A stretch of 64,000 bases of DNA from Nitrospira sp. (GCA_029194535.1 JARFXR010000002.1:186001-250000), one strand, 5' to 3'; shown: positions 9,350-20,001, counted from the stretch's first letter. Program-made: numbers and translations. The notes: generated by a model not told the origin, from the letters alone.

Positions 9350-9791
9350 CGGGAATGACCTCGACTTTGCCTCCTGCTGCTTGGATCTTGGCCTCGGCCG
9401 ACTTGCTGAACTTGTGCGCCTGCACCACCAGCGGCTTGTTGATCTCCCCGTTTCCAAGGATCTTGATCGGCAACGTCACGCGCCTGACGAGTCCGGCATC
9501 GACCAATGTCTGAGGAGTGATCGTTCCCTGCTCGGCCAATTCGGCCAGACTCTTGAGGTTGACGATGGCAAATTCCTTCCTGAACGGATTAGTAAATCCA
9601 TACTTGGGAACGCGCCGAATAAGCGGCATCTGACCACCCTCGAAGCCAGCTCCCTTGCCGCCACCGGACCGGGCCAACAAGCCTTTATGCCCTTTCGTGG
9701 CGGTCTTGCCATGCCCGGACCCCGGACCTCGACCGATCCTCTTGCGCTTTTTCTTTGCTCCTTTCGCAGGAGCCAGTTCGTGTAGATTCAT
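9342..9791 (-). CDS. rplO: 50S ribosomal protein L15
   Basis: 23S rRNA-binding protein involved in late large-subunit assembly. 149 aa. The Gly/Lys-rich N-terminus (KKRKRIGRGPGSGHGKTATKGHKG) and the GFEGGQMPL motif identify it. The ATG overlaps the rpmD stop by 4 bp and the stop overlaps the secY start by 8 bp, so three spc-operon genes are interlocked. Confidence 0.98.
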   Translation of the reverse strand: MNLHELAPAKGAKKKRKRIGRGPGSGHGKTATKGHKGLLARSGGGKGAGFEGGQMPLIRRVPKYGFTNPFRKEFAIVNLKSLAELAEQGTITPQTLVDAGLVRRVTLPIKILGNGEINKPLVVQAHKFSKSAEAKIQAAGGKVEVIPGV

Positions 9792-9979
9792 TGTGATTGC
9801 ACTTCCAGCAAATAGCCGACCTGATGAATAAGACCGCGGACTTGAGGCGTATCCGGACGCACAACCGCCTGACGAATTTTTCGCAGTCCGAGTCCACGCA
9901 AGACGAGCCGGTGACGCTCCGGCGTTCCGATGGGGCTCCGCTTCAGGGTAATGCGTACGCTCGCTGTGGATGTTTTCAT
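9788..9979 (-). CDS. rpmD: 50S ribosomal protein L30
   Basis: Small 50S protein of the bacterial/archaeal L30/L7e group. The ATG at 9979 gives 63 aa beginning MKTSTASVRITLKRSPIG; an ATG at 9991 would add MMGT and overlap the rpsE stop, so the start is slightly uncertain. HRLVLRGLGLRKI is the conserved core. Confidence 0.95.
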   Translation of the reverse strand: MKTSTASVRITLKRSPIGTPERHRLVLRGLGLRKIRQAVVRPDTPQVRGLIHQVGYLLEVQSQ

Positions 9980-9987
9980 CGTTCCCA

Positions 9988-10497
9988 TCATGCCCCCACG
10001 CCGGCCGAACGAACCTCGGTGACGCCGCGTCGCAATTGCATCACTTCTTCCGGATTTCGTAGCTGCGTCAGGCCGTCGAGCGTCGCCCGCACAGTGTTGA
10101 AAGGGTTGCCTCTCCCGAGGGTCTTGGAGATGACGTTATGGGCGCCGACCAACTCCACGACGGCCCGCACCGCACCTCCGGCGATGATTCCAGTACCTTC
10201 CGCGGCAGGCTTCAAGAGCACATGCTCACCCCCGAAGAGCCCGTGGACCTCGTGCGGAATCGTTCCGGACTTGAGCGGAACGTGAACCAAGTTCTTCTTG
10301 GCCTGCTGCACGGCCTTGGAAATGGCCACCGGAACTTCGGCCGCCTTCCCTTTGCCGATACCGACCCAACCCTGCCCGTCTCCGACCACCACGAGCGCGC
10401 AAAAGTTGAATCGCTTGCCGCCCTTGACCACTTTGGCTACACGGTTGATGAAGACCACTTTGTCCTTCAAACTGAGTTCATCGGGATTAACTCGCAC
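9988..10497 (-). CDS. rpsE: 30S ribosomal protein S5
   Basis: Contributes to decoding accuracy and mRNA helicase activity at the entry channel. 169 aa. The N-terminal double-stranded RNA-binding domain contains [16 protein letters not shown]; the C-terminal domain contains [16 protein letters not shown]. The GTG start has GGGGGAG about 7 bases upstream. It is encoded 44 bp after rplR. Confidence 0.98.
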   Translation of the reverse strand: MRVNPDELSLKDKVVFINRVAKVVKGGKRFNFCALVVVGDGQGWVGIGKGKAAEVPVAISKAVQQAKKNLVHVPLKSGTIPHEVHGLFGGEHVLLKPAAEGTGIIAGGAVRAVVELVGAHNVISKTLGRGNPFNTVRATLDGLTQLRNPEEVMQLRRGVTEVRSAGVGA

Positions 10498-10541
10498 GCG
10501 CTACTCCCCCTCTCCTGTGTGAAGATTCGACGGCCGCTGCC

Positions 10542-10907
10542 CTAGAACTGCAACCCTCCCTCACGGGAGGCATCCGCCAACGCTTTGATTCGACCGTGGT
10601 AGAGACGGCCGCCGCGATCAAACACGACCGCGTGAACCTTGGCGGCTTTAGCCCGCTCCGCCAGCAGCTTCCCGACCGCTTTGGCCGCCACAATGCTGCT
10701 CGTGGACTTGAGCGAGGTGCGCAGCGATTTATCAAGGGACGACGCCGACACCAACGTCAGTCCCTTCAGATCATCGATGATCTGCGCATAAATGTGGCTG
10801 CTGCTGCGAAACACGTTGAGCCGCGGTCGCTCGTCGGTTCCAAAAATCCGCTGGCGAACACGCCGCTGCCGCCGCGCGAGTTGGTGGCTCTTCTCCATAC
10901 TGTTCAT
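10542..10907 (-). CDS. rplR: 50S ribosomal protein L18
   Basis: Binds 5S rRNA together with L5 and L25 in the central protuberance. 121 aa. The basic N-terminus [34 protein letters not shown] and the C-terminal [16 protein letters not shown] are characteristic. ATG 10907 was chosen with AGGA about 6 bases upstream; ATG 10898 is an alternative. It starts 6 bp after rplF. Confidence 0.97.
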   Translation of the reverse strand: MNSMEKSHQLARRQRRVRQRIFGTDERPRLNVFRSSSHIYAQIIDDLKGLTLVSASSLDKSLRTSLKSTSSIVAAKAVGKLLAERAKAAKVHAVVFDRGGRLYHGRIKALADASREGGLQF

Positions 10908-10913
10908 GGCATC

Positions 10914-11450
10914 CTACTTCCCTGTTTTGCCTTCCTTCTTACGCAAGACTTCACCGACGTACCGCACACCCTTCTGCTTGTAGACGTCGGGCGGCTTGAT
11001 GGCCCGGAGGTTGGCCGCCACTTGCCCCACAAGCCGCTTATCAACGCCCTTCACGTTGATCATGGTCTGCTTGTCGATTTTCACCTCGATCCCGGCGGGT
11101 ATCGGATACACGACCGGATTTATGTAGCCCACATTGAAACTCATCGTGCGCCCCTGCACCGCGGCCTTGTAACCGACACCGGTGATTTCCAGATTCCGCT
11201 CATACCCCTTGGTGACGCCGTGGACCATGTTACTCAATTCCGCACGGACCAAACCGTGTAAGGCCCGAACGTTGCGCGCATCGCTTGATCGAGTGACGAG
11301 GACTTGGCCGTTATCCACGGTGACACCGATACCCGGCGCAAGCGCCCAATCCAGTTTACCCAGCGGACCCTTCACGGACACGACCGACCCCGCCACTTTT
11401 ACGTCGACCCCGTCCGGGACCGGAACCGGTTTTTTTCCTATGCGTGACAT
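10914..11450 (-). CDS. rplF: 50S ribosomal protein L6
   Basis: L6 lies near the sarcin-ricin loop and supports factor binding. 178 aa with the two tandem L6 folds. MSRIGKKPVPVPDGV opens the protein, and PDVYKQKGVRYVGEVLRKKEGKTGK closes it as the family does. It is followed after 6 bp by rplR. Confidence 0.98.
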   Translation of the reverse strand: MSRIGKKPVPVPDGVDVKVAGSVVSVKGPLGKLDWALAPGIGVTVDNGQVLVTRSSDARNVRALHGLVRAELSNMVHGVTKGYERNLEITGVGYKAAVQGRTMSFNVGYINPVVYPIPAGIEVKIDKQTMINVKGVDKRLVGQVAANLRAIKPPDVYKQKGVRYVGEVLRKKEGKTGK

Positions 11451-11489
11451 CGCTACGCCATCCTTCTTGCCGATGCAGCCAACAGGCCG

Positions 11490-11885
11490 CTACCAGATCG
11501 AACAGAGCACTTCACCGCCGAGGCCCGCCTTGCGGGACGCTTGATCGGTCATGATCCCTTTTGAAGTCGACAGGATCGCCATGCCGATGCCGTTGCGCAC
11601 CCGTGGAATGTTCTTGTTCCCGACATAGACTCGCCGACCCGGCTTGCTCACACGCTCCATCCCTGTAATCATCGGTTGTCCCTCACCCACATACCGAAGA
11701 CGAACATTGAGAACCGGATGGCCTTCCTCCACAGCCGCCTCGACGTCGTGGATGAAGCCTTCCGCCTGTAGAACGCGCAACACTTCGCGCTTCAGCTTGG
11801 ACGCCGGAATGGTGACGACTTCATGTTGTCGCCGAAATCCGTTTCGCAATCTCACCAGCAAGTCACTGATCGGATCCGTAACCAT
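11490..11885 (-). CDS. rpsH: 30S ribosomal protein S8
   Basis: Binds helix 21 of 16S rRNA and in some bacteria represses the spc operon. 131 aa. The N-terminus MVTDPISDLLVRLRNGF and the C-terminal STSKGIMTDQASRKAGLGGEVLCSIW are diagnostic. Upstream, the Shine-Dalgarno-like element AAGGGAGTCT occurs twice in tandem immediately before the ATG. Confidence 0.98.
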   Translation of the reverse strand: MVTDPISDLLVRLRNGFRRQHEVVTIPASKLKREVLRVLQAEGFIHDVEAAVEEGHPVLNVRLRYVGEGQPMITGMERVSKPGRRVYVGNKNIPRVRNGIGMAILSTSKGIMTDQASRKAGLGGEVLCSIW

Positions 11886-11968
11886 AGACTCCCTTAGACT
11901 CCCTTCACACCCGTCGTTGGATTGTTCGCACCATACGGCCAGTCAGACCTGACTCCACGTCCGCCGCC

Positions 11969-12154
11969 TTACCAACTGGATTTCCTGACTCCCGGAATTT
12001 CCCCTTTCAGGCTCAGCAAGCGGAAGCAAATTCTGCACATCTTGAATCGGCGCAAAAATCCATGCACCCGCCCGCAGATCCCGCAACGATGATACCCGCG
12101 AGTGGAAAACTTGGGCTGCTTCGCACACTTGTTGCGCAGGGCTAATCTTGACAC
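11969..12154 (-). CDS. rpsN: 30S ribosomal protein S14, type Z (zinc-binding)
   Basis: S14 helps assemble the 30S head. 61 aa, the short zinc form. The CxxC pairs in HRCGICGR and FKMCRICF (C24, C27, C40, C43) form the ribbon. An 83-bp spacer follows before rpsH and 21 bp precede it from rplE. Confidence 0.98.
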   Translation of the reverse strand: MSRLALRNKCAKQPKFSTRGYHRCGICGRVHGFLRRFKMCRICFRLLSLKGEIPGVRKSSW

Positions 12155-12175
12155 AATCGGCTCCTTCGTTACACG

Positions 12176-12835
12176 TTAGGTCCGGAAGGGCATCCCTAAC
12201 TGCCGTAGCAGGGCCTTGCCTTCGTCATTGGTGCGGGCCGTCGTCACGATGGTGATGTCCATGCCGTGGATCGAGGCCACCTCGTCATACTGGATCTCCG
12301 GAAAAATCAACTGTTCTTTGAGACCCAACGTATAGTTGCCGCGCCCGTCGAACGCCTTGGGCGATACGCCACGAAAGTCTCGGATCCGGGGCAGCGCCAA
12401 GGTCACCAGTCGATCGAAAAACTCGTACATCCGGCGGTTGCGCAGAGTGACTTTGGTCCCGATTGGCATCCCCTGCCGCAGCTTGAATCCGGCAATCGCC
12501 TTCTTAGCTTTAGTGATGATGGGCTTCTGTCCCGTAATCATCCCCAGTTCGGTGGCTGCGCTTTCGAGCAGCTTGACATTCTGGGTGGCCTCGCTCATTC
12601 CGACGTTCAGCACGATCCGCTCGAGTTTCGGCACCTGCATCAGGTTCTTATATCCGAACTCTTTCATGAGGACCGGAACGACCTGCTCTCGATACATCTC
12701 GCGAAGGCGCGGGCTGAACTTCGACTCTTCGCTCCCGTCATCCAGCGCCTGAGGAGCCGTTGCGCCATCCTTCTTCGATGGGCGCCCCGTCGGTCTCGCA
12801 CCTTTCGTCTTTTTCGGGTCTTTCGCGTCCGCCAT
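12176..12835 (-). CDS. rplE: 50S ribosomal protein L5 with an N-terminal extension
   Basis: L5 binds 5S rRNA and forms bridge B1b with S13. 219 aa, about 40 longer than the usual ~180. The conserved body begins near residue 41 ([20 protein letters not shown]) and includes [18 protein letters not shown]. Residues 1-40 are Lys/Pro/Ala/Asp-rich and likely disordered. The upstream ATG is supported by AAGGGAAGG 3-4 bases before it, whereas the internal ATG at 12697 has no Shine-Dalgarno, so the extension appears real. Confidence 0.96.
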   Translation of the reverse strand: MADAKDPKKTKGARPTGRPSKKDGATAPQALDDGSEESKFSPRLREMYREQVVPVLMKEFGYKNLMQVPKLERIVLNVGMSEATQNVKLLESAATELGMITGQKPIITKAKKAIAGFKLRQGMPIGTKVTLRNRRMYEFFDRLVTLALPRIRDFRGVSPKAFDGRGNYTLGLKEQLIFPEIQYDEVASIHGMDITIVTTARTNDEGKALLRQLGMPFRT

Positions 12836-12852
12836 GTGCCTTCCCTTTGCCG

Positions 12853-13182
12853 TTATTCCACTACGTCCTGAGACTTCTTGCTGAAACGGACGCGCGTGCC
12901 GTCAGCCTGCACCCGTACGCCAAGTCGCGTGGGCTTCTGGGTGACCGGGCACAGAAACATCACGTTAGAAATCGCAAGCGGTGCTTCGCGCTCGAGGATA
13001 CCACCCTGCTTCACCTTCTGATTCGGCTTGGTGTGCCGCTTGATCATGTTCAATTTCTCCACCACCACGCGGCCGGCAGTGCGGTCAACCGACAGGACCT
13101 TTCCTGACTTCCCTCGGTCGCGACCGACGATGACCACGACGGTATCACCTTTGCGGATTCGAACTTTCTGCAACGCTTCCAC
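12853..13182 (-). CDS. rplX: 50S ribosomal protein L24
   Basis: Assembly initiator protein near the exit tunnel. 109 aa with an N-terminal KOW motif ([23 protein letters not shown]) and the conserved [20 protein letters not shown]. The start is GTG with GGAG upstream. It lies 17 bp before rplE and 25 bp after rplN. Confidence 0.98.
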   Translation of the reverse strand: MEALQKVRIRKGDTVVVIVGRDRGKSGKVLSVDRTAGRVVVEKLNMIKRHTKPNQKVKQGGILEREAPLAISNVMFLCPVTQKPTRLGVRVQADGTRVRFSKKSQDVVE

Positions 13183-13207
13183 GTCTACTCCTCTATCGCC
13201 GTCCGGC

Positions 13208-13576
13208 CTACAGGACTTCCGGAGCCAGAGAAATGATTTTCATGAACTTTTTCCACCGAAGCTCGCGGGCGACCGGTCCAAAAATACGAGTGCCAACCGG
13301 CTCCCCTTCCTTGTTGATCAACACACAGGCGTTCCGGTCGAACTTGATGTAGGACCCATCTTCCCGCCGAACTTCTTTCGTTGTCCGCACGATCACCGCA
13401 CGACTGACATCGCCCTTCTTGACGGTCGCCTGAGGAATCGCCTCCTTGACGGCCACGACAACGATATCTCCCAGGGAGGCGTATCGGCGTTTCGAGCCGC
13501 CGAGAACATGGAAGCACATGGCCTGCTTCGCCCCTGAGTTGTCGGCCACATCCATGTAGGTATAGTTCTGAATCAT
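13208..13576 (-). CDS. rplN: 50S ribosomal protein L14
   Basis: L14 contacts 16S rRNA helix 14 at the subunit interface. 122 aa, the standard length. [17 protein letters not shown] opens the protein; [22 protein letters not shown] and [13 protein letters not shown] are core signatures. It begins the L14-L24-L5-S14 run of the spc operon. Confidence 0.98.
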   Translation of the reverse strand: MIQNYTYMDVADNSGAKQAMCFHVLGGSKRRYASLGDIVVVAVKEAIPQATVKKGDVSRAVIVRTTKEVRREDGSYIKFDRNACVLINKEGEPVGTRIFGPVARELRWKKFMKIISLAPEVL

Positions 13577-13611
13577 GTCTGACTCGTTCCTTGTCGTCGT
13601 GGACGAGCGAG

Positions 13612-13878
13612 TTATTCGCCGCGCCCTTTTTCCAAGACTTCAACCACTCGCCAGTGCTTCTCTTTGCTGATGGGTCGGGTTTCGATCATCCGCACCCGGT
13701 CACCAACCCCGCACGCATTCTGCTCATCGTGGGCCTTCAACTTGGTGATCCGCCGTAAGACTTTTCGATAGATGGGGTGGACGACGGACCGTTCCACTGC
13801 CACCACGACAGTCTTGTTCATCTTATTGCTGACAACCCGCCCGATCCACTCACGCCGCTTGACACCCGTCTCTGCCAT
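13612..13878 (-). CDS. rpsQ: 30S ribosomal protein S17
   Basis: OB-fold primary binder of the 16S rRNA 5' domain. 88 aa. [17 protein letters not shown] and [19 protein letters not shown] are the conserved parts. It lies 21 bp after rpmC and 35 bp before rplN. Confidence 0.98.
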   Translation of the reverse strand: MAETGVKRREWIGRVVSNKMNKTVVVAVERSVVHPIYRKVLRRITKLKAHDEQNACGVGDRVRMIETRPISKEKHWRVVEVLEKGRGE

Positions 13879-13899
13879 AGTGCGTACCTATTCCCCCTT

Positions 13900-14109
13900 T
13901 TACGAGCCCGCCTTTCGGCTCGTTCGCTCCGTTTCACGCAAGAGGGTCTTCACCCGCGCGATCGTTCGCTTTGTTTTCCGGACCTGCATCGGGTTTTCCA
14001 GGCGTCCAGTCCCCAGCTGAAAGCGGAGGTTGAACAGCTCCTGCGTCAACTCCTTGGCTTTCTCCGACAATTCAGGTGCAGTCAATTGCTTCAGTTCTTT
14101 GAGCTCCAT
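13900..14109 (-). CDS. rpmC: 50S ribosomal protein L29
   Basis: Two-helix protein near the exit tunnel. The ATG at 14109 gives 69 aa beginning [24 protein letters not shown] at 14136 would add nine Gly/Ser-rich residues that read like the ribosome-binding region rather than protein. GGGAG lies about 8 bases before the chosen ATG. Confidence 0.95.
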   Translation of the reverse strand: MELKELKQLTAPELSEKAKELTQELFNLRFQLGTGRLENPMQVRKTKRTIARVKTLLRETERTSRKAGS

Positions 14110-14142
14110 CACGCTCCCGCCTTCTCCTGAACTCAACGTTCG

Positions 14143-14556
14143 CTAAAACTCTCCGCGTGCTACACACTTGGTTGCGATCGGCAGTTTGTGCGAGGCCAGA
14201 CGAAATGCCTCGTTGGCAATCTCCGACGTCACCCCGCCCATCTCATAGAGAATCCGGCCTGGCTTGACGACTGCCACCCAATATTCCGGATTGCCCTTTC
14301 CCTTGCCCATCCGTGTTTCAGCCGGCTTCTTCGTAATGGGTTTGTCGGGAAAAATCCGCGTCCATACCTGTCCACCCCGCTTCACATACCGTGTGATGGC
14401 AATTCGAGCCGCTTCGATCTGCCGGCTGGTCACCCAGCCCGGTTCCAGCGCCTTGAGCCCGAACTCGCCCAACGTGACATTGCCGCCTCGGTAGGCCTTG
14501 CCTCGCATACGGCCTTTCATCATCTTTCGGAACTTGACTTTTTTCGGTGCCAGCAC
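14143..14556 (-). CDS. rplP: 50S ribosomal protein L16
   Basis: L16 positions A-site tRNA and 5S rRNA. 137 aa. [21 protein letters not shown] and [20 protein letters not shown] are characteristic; the C-terminus ALKLP-type region reads [19 protein letters not shown]. It starts 14 bp after rpsC. Confidence 0.98.
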   Translation of the reverse strand: MLAPKKVKFRKMMKGRMRGKAYRGGNVTLGEFGLKALEPGWVTSRQIEAARIAITRYVKRGGQVWTRIFPDKPITKKPAETRMGKGKGNPEYWVAVVKPGRILYEMGGVTSEIANEAFRLASHKLPIATKCVARGEF

Positions 14557-14570
14557 GATCGCCTCTTAAC

Positions 14571-15242
14571 TCATGCCAATCGACGCTCAAAGGCCGATTC
14601 CGGCTTGAGCGGTTGCGCGGGAAGAATTTCCCCTTTGTAGATCCACGTTTTCACGCCGATCTGTCCCATCGTCGTGTGAGCTTCCGCAAATCCATAATCG
14701 ACTTCAGCCCGAAGGGTATGCAGAGGCACGCGCCCCTCGCGGTACCACTCGGTCCGCGCAATTTCGGCACCGCCCAAGCGGCCGGCGATCATGATCTTGA
14801 TTCCTTGCGCACCGAGGCGCAACGCCGACTGCACACTTCGCTTCATCGCACGGCGAAACGCGACGCGTTTCTCCAACTGCGTAGCCACGTTCTCACTGAC
14901 CAATTGCGCATCCAGCTCAGGCTTCTTGATCTCTTTGACGGTGATATACACTTGCCCGCCGTACTGTTTCTCCAATTCAGCCTTCAACTTATCGACCTCG
15001 GCGCCCTTGCGACCGATAATGATCCCGGGACGGGCCGTGTGGATAATGACCCGCGTCTGATCGCCCGACCGCTCGATCTCCACCTTGGCCACGCCGGCGT
15101 GGAAGAGCTTCTGCTTCACGATCCTGCGGATCTTGATGTCCTGGTGCAGCAGTTTCGCGTAGTCTTTCTCGGCATACCACCGCGAACTCCACGTGTAGTT
15201 GTATCCGAGACGGTAACCGATTGGATGCGTTTTTTGACCCAT
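14571..15242 (-). CDS. rpsC: 30S ribosomal protein S3
   Basis: Forms the mRNA entry pore with S4 and S5. 223 aa. [13 protein letters not shown], the KH domain [18 protein letters not shown] and the C-terminal domain with [16 protein letters not shown] are all visible. 47 bp separate it from rplV. Confidence 0.98.
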   Translation of the reverse strand: MGQKTHPIGYRLGYNYTWSSRWYAEKDYAKLLHQDIKIRRIVKQKLFHAGVAKVEIERSGDQTRVIIHTARPGIIIGRKGAEVDKLKAELEKQYGGQVYITVKEIKKPELDAQLVSENVATQLEKRVAFRRAMKRSVQSALRLGAQGIKIMIAGRLGGAEIARTEWYREGRVPLHTLRAEVDYGFAEAHTTMGQIGVKTWIYKGEILPAQPLKPESAFERRLA

Positions 15243-15289
15243 ACGATCTGTTCCTCAGTTCTGCCGCGGCCGACCGGCCGCAATGCGGG

Positions 15290-15640
15290 TTACTTCCCCG
15301 TGAGACCCGACGCCTCCACGACGACCGTGATATGACTCGTTCGCTTTTGAATGGCATTTGCCCGTCCCATCGACCGGGCACGGAACCGTTTGTAGGTCGG
15401 CCCGCAATTCACGAATGCCTTGGAGACACGCATGGAGTCGCTGTCCCCCAGCTCCTTTTGCTCGGCATTCGCGACGGCAGATCGCAGCACCTTCTCGATG
15501 ACACGCGCCGCATGACGAGGTAAATGCTTGAGCATCGCCAAGGCCATGGGCACTTGCTGTCCGCGAATCATGTCGACGACGGGACGCGCCTTCCGTGGAG
15601 CCACGCGAACGAATCTCAATACCGCTCGTGCTTCTGCCAT
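15290..15640 (-). CDS. rplV: 50S ribosomal protein L22
   Basis: Its beta-hairpin lines the exit tunnel. 116 aa. [18 protein letters not shown] near the start and the C-terminal hairpin with [23 protein letters not shown] are conserved. 24 bp after rpsS. Confidence 0.98.
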   Translation of the reverse strand: MAEARAVLRFVRVAPRKARPVVDMIRGQQVPMALAMLKHLPRHAARVIEKVLRSAVANAEQKELGDSDSMRVSKAFVNCGPTYKRFRARSMGRANAIQKRTSHITVVVEASGLTGK

Positions 15641-15664
15641 ATCAAATCCTTACCTAATCATGCC

Positions 15665-15952
15665 CTATTTTAAGGCGACCGCTTTTTCCGACCTAGCCTG
15701 TCCGTGCCCTTTGAAGAAACGGGTGGGGGAGAACTCACCGAGCTTGTGGCCCACCATATTTTCAGTGACAAAGACCGGAATGAACTTCTTGCCGTTATGC
15801 ACCGCAAACGTATGCCCGATCATGTCCGGAACGACGGTGGAGCGACGCGACCACGTCTTGATGATTTTCCGGTCCTTGGTCTGATTCATCTGCTCCACTT
15901 TCTTGAGCAGATGCTCGTCGACAAATGGCCCCTTGCTAACCGATCTAGGCAT
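15665..15952 (-). CDS. rpsS: 30S ribosomal protein S19
   Basis: Head protein of the 30S subunit that partners S13. The ATG at 15952 gives 95 aa with the canonical [18 protein letters not shown] start; the frame is open further upstream but that sequence lies inside rplB and is not family-like. It overlaps the rplB stop by 8 bp (ATGCCTAG). [17 protein letters not shown] is near the C-terminus. Confidence 0.98.
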   Translation of the reverse strand: MPRSVSKGPFVDEHLLKKVEQMNQTKDRKIIKTWSRRSTVVPDMIGHTFAVHNGKKFIPVFVTENMVGHKLGEFSPTRFFKGHGQARSEKAVALK

Positions 15953-16787
15953 TGCGCACTCCTGACTTGCGTCGGGCAATGATGTACTTGTCCGTCGCCT
16001 TGTTGTTCCGGGTCTTGTATCCCTTCGTCGGCAGGCCCCACGGCGAGACTGGATGGGGATTCCCTTGGCCGGACTTGCCTTCACCACCGCCGTGCGGATG
16101 GTCAACTGGATTCATGACCACGCCGCGCACGTGCGGGCGCCGTCCCATCCAGCGTGAGCGCCCGGCTTTTCCCACATTGATGTTCTCGTGATCCAGATTT
16201 CCCACCTGCCCGACGGTAGCCATGCAAGACGCAAGAATTCTGCGCATCTCGCCCGACTTCAGCCGCACCTGCACGTAGTCGCCGTCCCGGCCCATCACCT
16301 GCGCGAATCCGCCGGCGCTGCGGATCAGTTGACCGCCCTTGCCCGGCTTGAGCTCGATGTTGTGGATGGTCGTCCCCAACGGCATGTTGGCCAAAGGAAG
16401 GGCATTCCCCGTGCGCACCTCTGCGCCTGCACCGGATTGCAATACATCGCCTACTTGAAGTCCGACCGGTGCGAGAATGTAGCGCTTTTCCCCGTCGCGA
16501 TAAGTGAGCAGGGCGATACGGGCTGACCGGTTGGGATCGTACTCCAACGCTGCAACCTTGGCAGAGATACCGACTTTGTCCCGGCGAAAATCGATCTTTC
16601 GATACAGCCGCCGATGTCCAGCGCCGCGAAAGCGGACGGTTGTTCGCCCGTCGTTGTTGCGCCCACCGCTCCGGTGGTGAAACGACGTCAGCGATTTTTC
16701 AGGTCTCTTGCCGGCTAATTCTTCGGTGGTCACCACGGACATCCCGCGGCGCCCTGATGTTGTCGGTTTATAGGCTTTCAACCCCAT
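15945..16787 (-). CDS. rplB: 50S ribosomal protein L2
   Basis: Core protein near the peptidyl-transferase centre, required for subunit joining. 280 aa. The conserved histidine segment [17 protein letters not shown] is present near residue 225, and [27 protein letters not shown] in the middle domain. 18 bp after rplW; its stop overlaps rpsS. Confidence 0.98.
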   Translation of the reverse strand: MGLKAYKPTTSGRRGMSVVTTEELAGKRPEKSLTSFHHRSGGRNNDGRTTVRFRGAGHRRLYRKIDFRRDKVGISAKVAALEYDPNRSARIALLTYRDGEKRYILAPVGLQVGDVLQSGAGAEVRTGNALPLANMPLGTTIHNIELKPGKGGQLIRSAGGFAQVMGRDGDYVQVRLKSGEMRRILASCMATVGQVGNLDHENINVGKAGRSRWMGRRPHVRGVVMNPVDHPHGGGEGKSGQGNPHPVSPWGLPTKGYKTRNNKATDKYIIARRKSGVRNA

Positions 16788-16805
16788 GGACGTCTCTTTC
16801 CTCTT

Positions 16806-17099
16806 CTATGCACTCTCGTACAGCTCGAGTTTTTCACCTTGCTTCAGCTTGACGAAAGCCTTCTTCCAGTCCGAACGCTTTCCGGAGAACCGTCCCAGGC
16901 GCTTGAGCTTGCCTTGCACGTTGAGGACATTCACCCGTTCAACTTTGACCTTGAGCAGAGTTTCAACGGCTTGCTTGATTTGCACCCGATTGGCTCCCGG
17001 ATGGACGAGGAAGCTGACCGTGTTGTTCGATTCGCGCATCGCCGTCACCTTTTCTGTCAGGAGCGGCTGAATCAGCACGTGATGAAGATCCAATCTCAT
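16806..17099 (-). CDS. rplW: 50S ribosomal protein L23
   Basis: Docking site at the exit tunnel for trigger factor and SRP. 97 aa. LHHVLIQPLLTEKVTAMRE and ANRVQIKQAVETLLKVKVERVN are typical. The start codon overlaps the rplD stop by 4 bp. Confidence 0.97.
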   Translation of the reverse strand: MRLDLHHVLIQPLLTEKVTAMRESNNTVSFLVHPGANRVQIKQAVETLLKVKVERVNVLNVQGKLKRLGRFSGKRSDWKKAFVKLKQGEKLELYESA

Positions 17100-17719
17100 G
17101 CCCAGACCTCCTTCACACGGGCCAGCTCCCGTTCGGGGATGACGATGGTCTCCGCTCGTACCACGTCATAGACGTTCAACTGATCAGGCGCCACGACTGC
17201 CACGGTCGGAAGGTTTCTAGCCGCCTGAACGAGCCCTGTGTGACCTTCCCCTGCGACGATGAGGATATGGACGCCGTTCCCGAACTGACCCAAGGTTTTC
17301 GCCAGCAATTTCGTCTTGGGCTGCGCCAGCGACAGATCTGACAGAACCACCACCTGCCCGCCTACCACCTTCGCCGACAGCGCACTCTGCAGCGCCGCAC
17401 GGTATTTTTTCTTCGGCATGCTGAACGCATAACTCCTCGGCTTGGGACCGAACACTGACCCCCCGTGCCTCCAGACTGGAGACCGTAAAGAACCGGCGCG
17501 AGCCCTGCCCGTATGCTTCTGCTTCCACGGTTTCTTGCCCGATCCGCTGACCTCTCCGCGCCGGAGCGTAGAGGCCGTGCCTTGCCGCTCACAGGCACGC
17601 TGCATCACGACCGCCTCATGCACCAGCGCTACGTGAGGCTGACAGCCGAACACCTCGGCGGGAAGCTCAGCGGAGCCTACTTTGCGCCTGTTCAGATCAA
17701 TGACGTCGACCGTCGGCAT
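17096..17719 (-). CDS. rplD: 50S ribosomal protein L4
   Basis: Assembly protein with a loop in the exit tunnel; in some bacteria it also autoregulates the S10 operon. 207 aa. The loop segment TLRRGEVSGSGKKPWKQKHTGRARAGS and PRSYAFSMPKKKYRAALQSALS are present. It lies 3 bp after rplC and overlaps rplW. Confidence 0.98.
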   Translation of the reverse strand: MPTVDVIDLNRRKVGSAELPAEVFGCQPHVALVHEAVVMQRACERQGTASTLRRGEVSGSGKKPWKQKHTGRARAGSLRSPVWRHGGSVFGPKPRSYAFSMPKKKYRAALQSALSAKVVGGQVVVLSDLSLAQPKTKLLAKTLGQFGNGVHILIVAGEGHTGLVQAARNLPTVAVVAPDQLNVYDVVRAETIVIPERELARVKEVWA

Positions 17720-17722
17720 GTC

Positions 17723-18343
17723 CTATCCCTTCTTTGACTTTCTGACCACGAGCAACCCGTTCGCCGCGCCGGGAACGGCCCCGCGGACAAAGATCAGATT
17801 CTCTTCCGGCCGTGCTTCGACGACCTTCAGTCGCTGGGAGGTCACCCGCTCCGCGCCCATGTGTCCAGGCAACGTCTTTCCCTTCCACACGCGGGAAGGA
17901 AATGAACTGGCGCCGATCGATCCAGGGGCACGATGGAACATGGATCCATGCGATTCAGGTCCGCCGGAATAGTGGTGACGCCGCACAACTCCCTGGAAGC
18001 CCTTCCCCTTCGACACGCCGATGACGTCGACCCAGTCACCCTTCTTGAAAATATCCACCTTGATCGTCTGCCCCACCGTCACGTGGCCGGTCATCTTGAA
18101 TTCCTTGAGCGTCCGGCTGGCGGGTGCCTCATGCTTCTTGAGGTGACCCAACTGCGCCTTAGACAGCCCGCGCTCTTTCGCCTCACCGTAGGACAGCTGC
18201 ACCGCCTCGTATCCGTCGCGCTCTTTCGTTTTCACCGTCACGACCCGACAAGGCCCGGCGGAAATAACTGTCACCGGAACCAGCTGACTCTCATCGAACA
18301 CCTGCGTCATTCCCAGTTTTTTTCCAAGCAATCCGTTCGTCAT
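17723..18343 (-). CDS. rplC: 50S ribosomal protein L3
   Basis: One of the proteins that start 50S assembly and contact the peptidyl-transferase centre. 206 aa. GLLGKKLGMTQVF opens it; the KGKGFQGVVRRHHYSGGPESHGS stretch holds the family signature and the modifiable glutamine region. A 78-bp spacer with an inverted repeat separates it from rpsJ. Confidence 0.98.
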   Translation of the reverse strand: MTNGLLGKKLGMTQVFDESQLVPVTVISAGPCRVVTVKTKERDGYEAVQLSYGEAKERGLSKAQLGHLKKHEAPASRTLKEFKMTGHVTVGQTIKVDIFKKGDWVDVIGVSKGKGFQGVVRRHHYSGGPESHGSMFHRAPGSIGASSFPSRVWKGKTLPGHMGAERVTSQRLKVVEARPEENLIFVRGAVPGAANGLLVVRKSKKG

Positions 18344-18373
18344 ATCAATTCCAGTCCCAAGCGGTGAGTCCTG

Positions 18374-18408
18374 AGTGCTGAGACATCCGACATCCGAAAC
18401 TCAGCACT
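18374..18408. repeat. Inverted repeat in the rpsJ-rplC spacer
   Basis: AGTGCTGAG (18374-18382) and CTCAGCACT (18400-18408) form a perfect 9-bp stem around a 17-base loop. The flanks extend the symmetry with one mismatch. No T-tract follows on the minus strand, so it is not a standard terminator. The same words occur in the rpmJ-rpsM spacer. Confidence 0.6.
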
Positions 18409-18421
18409 GAGCATCCAGAAC

Positions 18422-18736
18422 TCATAACTTGATTTCTACGTCCACACCGGCAGCCAAATTCAGCTTCATCAAAGAGTCCATGGTTTCCGGCGTGGGCTCC
18501 ATGATATCCATGAGACGCTTGTGCGTGCGGATTTCAAATTGCTCGCGCGCCTTCTTGTCCGCATGGGTGGCCCGCTGCACCGTGAACTTCTCGATCCGAG
18601 TCGGCAACGGGATCGGGCCCACGATTTTGGCACCGCTGCGACGGACGGTTTCAACGATCTCCGCCACGGATTGATCCAGCACGCGATAGTCAAATCCGCG
18701 CAACCTGATTCTGATTCTCTGATCGACCTTCACCAT
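18422..18736 (-). CDS. rpsJ: 30S ribosomal protein S10
   Basis: 30S head protein that also acts with NusB in antitermination. 104 aa. [29 protein letters not shown] and [32 protein letters not shown] are diagnostic. It follows tuf by 24 bp with no recognisable promoter, so the S10 cluster is probably continuous with the str operon. Confidence 0.98.
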   Translation of the reverse strand: MVKVDQRIRIRLRGFDYRVLDQSVAEIVETVRRSGAKIVGPIPLPTRIEKFTVQRATHADKKAREQFEIRTHKRLMDIMEPTPETMDSLMKLNLAAGVDVEIKL

Positions 18737-18760
18737 GCCAACCCCTATCCTTCTCGATCG

Positions 18761-19966
<1,206 letters not shown>

Positions 19967-20001
19967 GCCGAACCCTCCCTACAACTTCTGTGACCCCCGA
20001 A

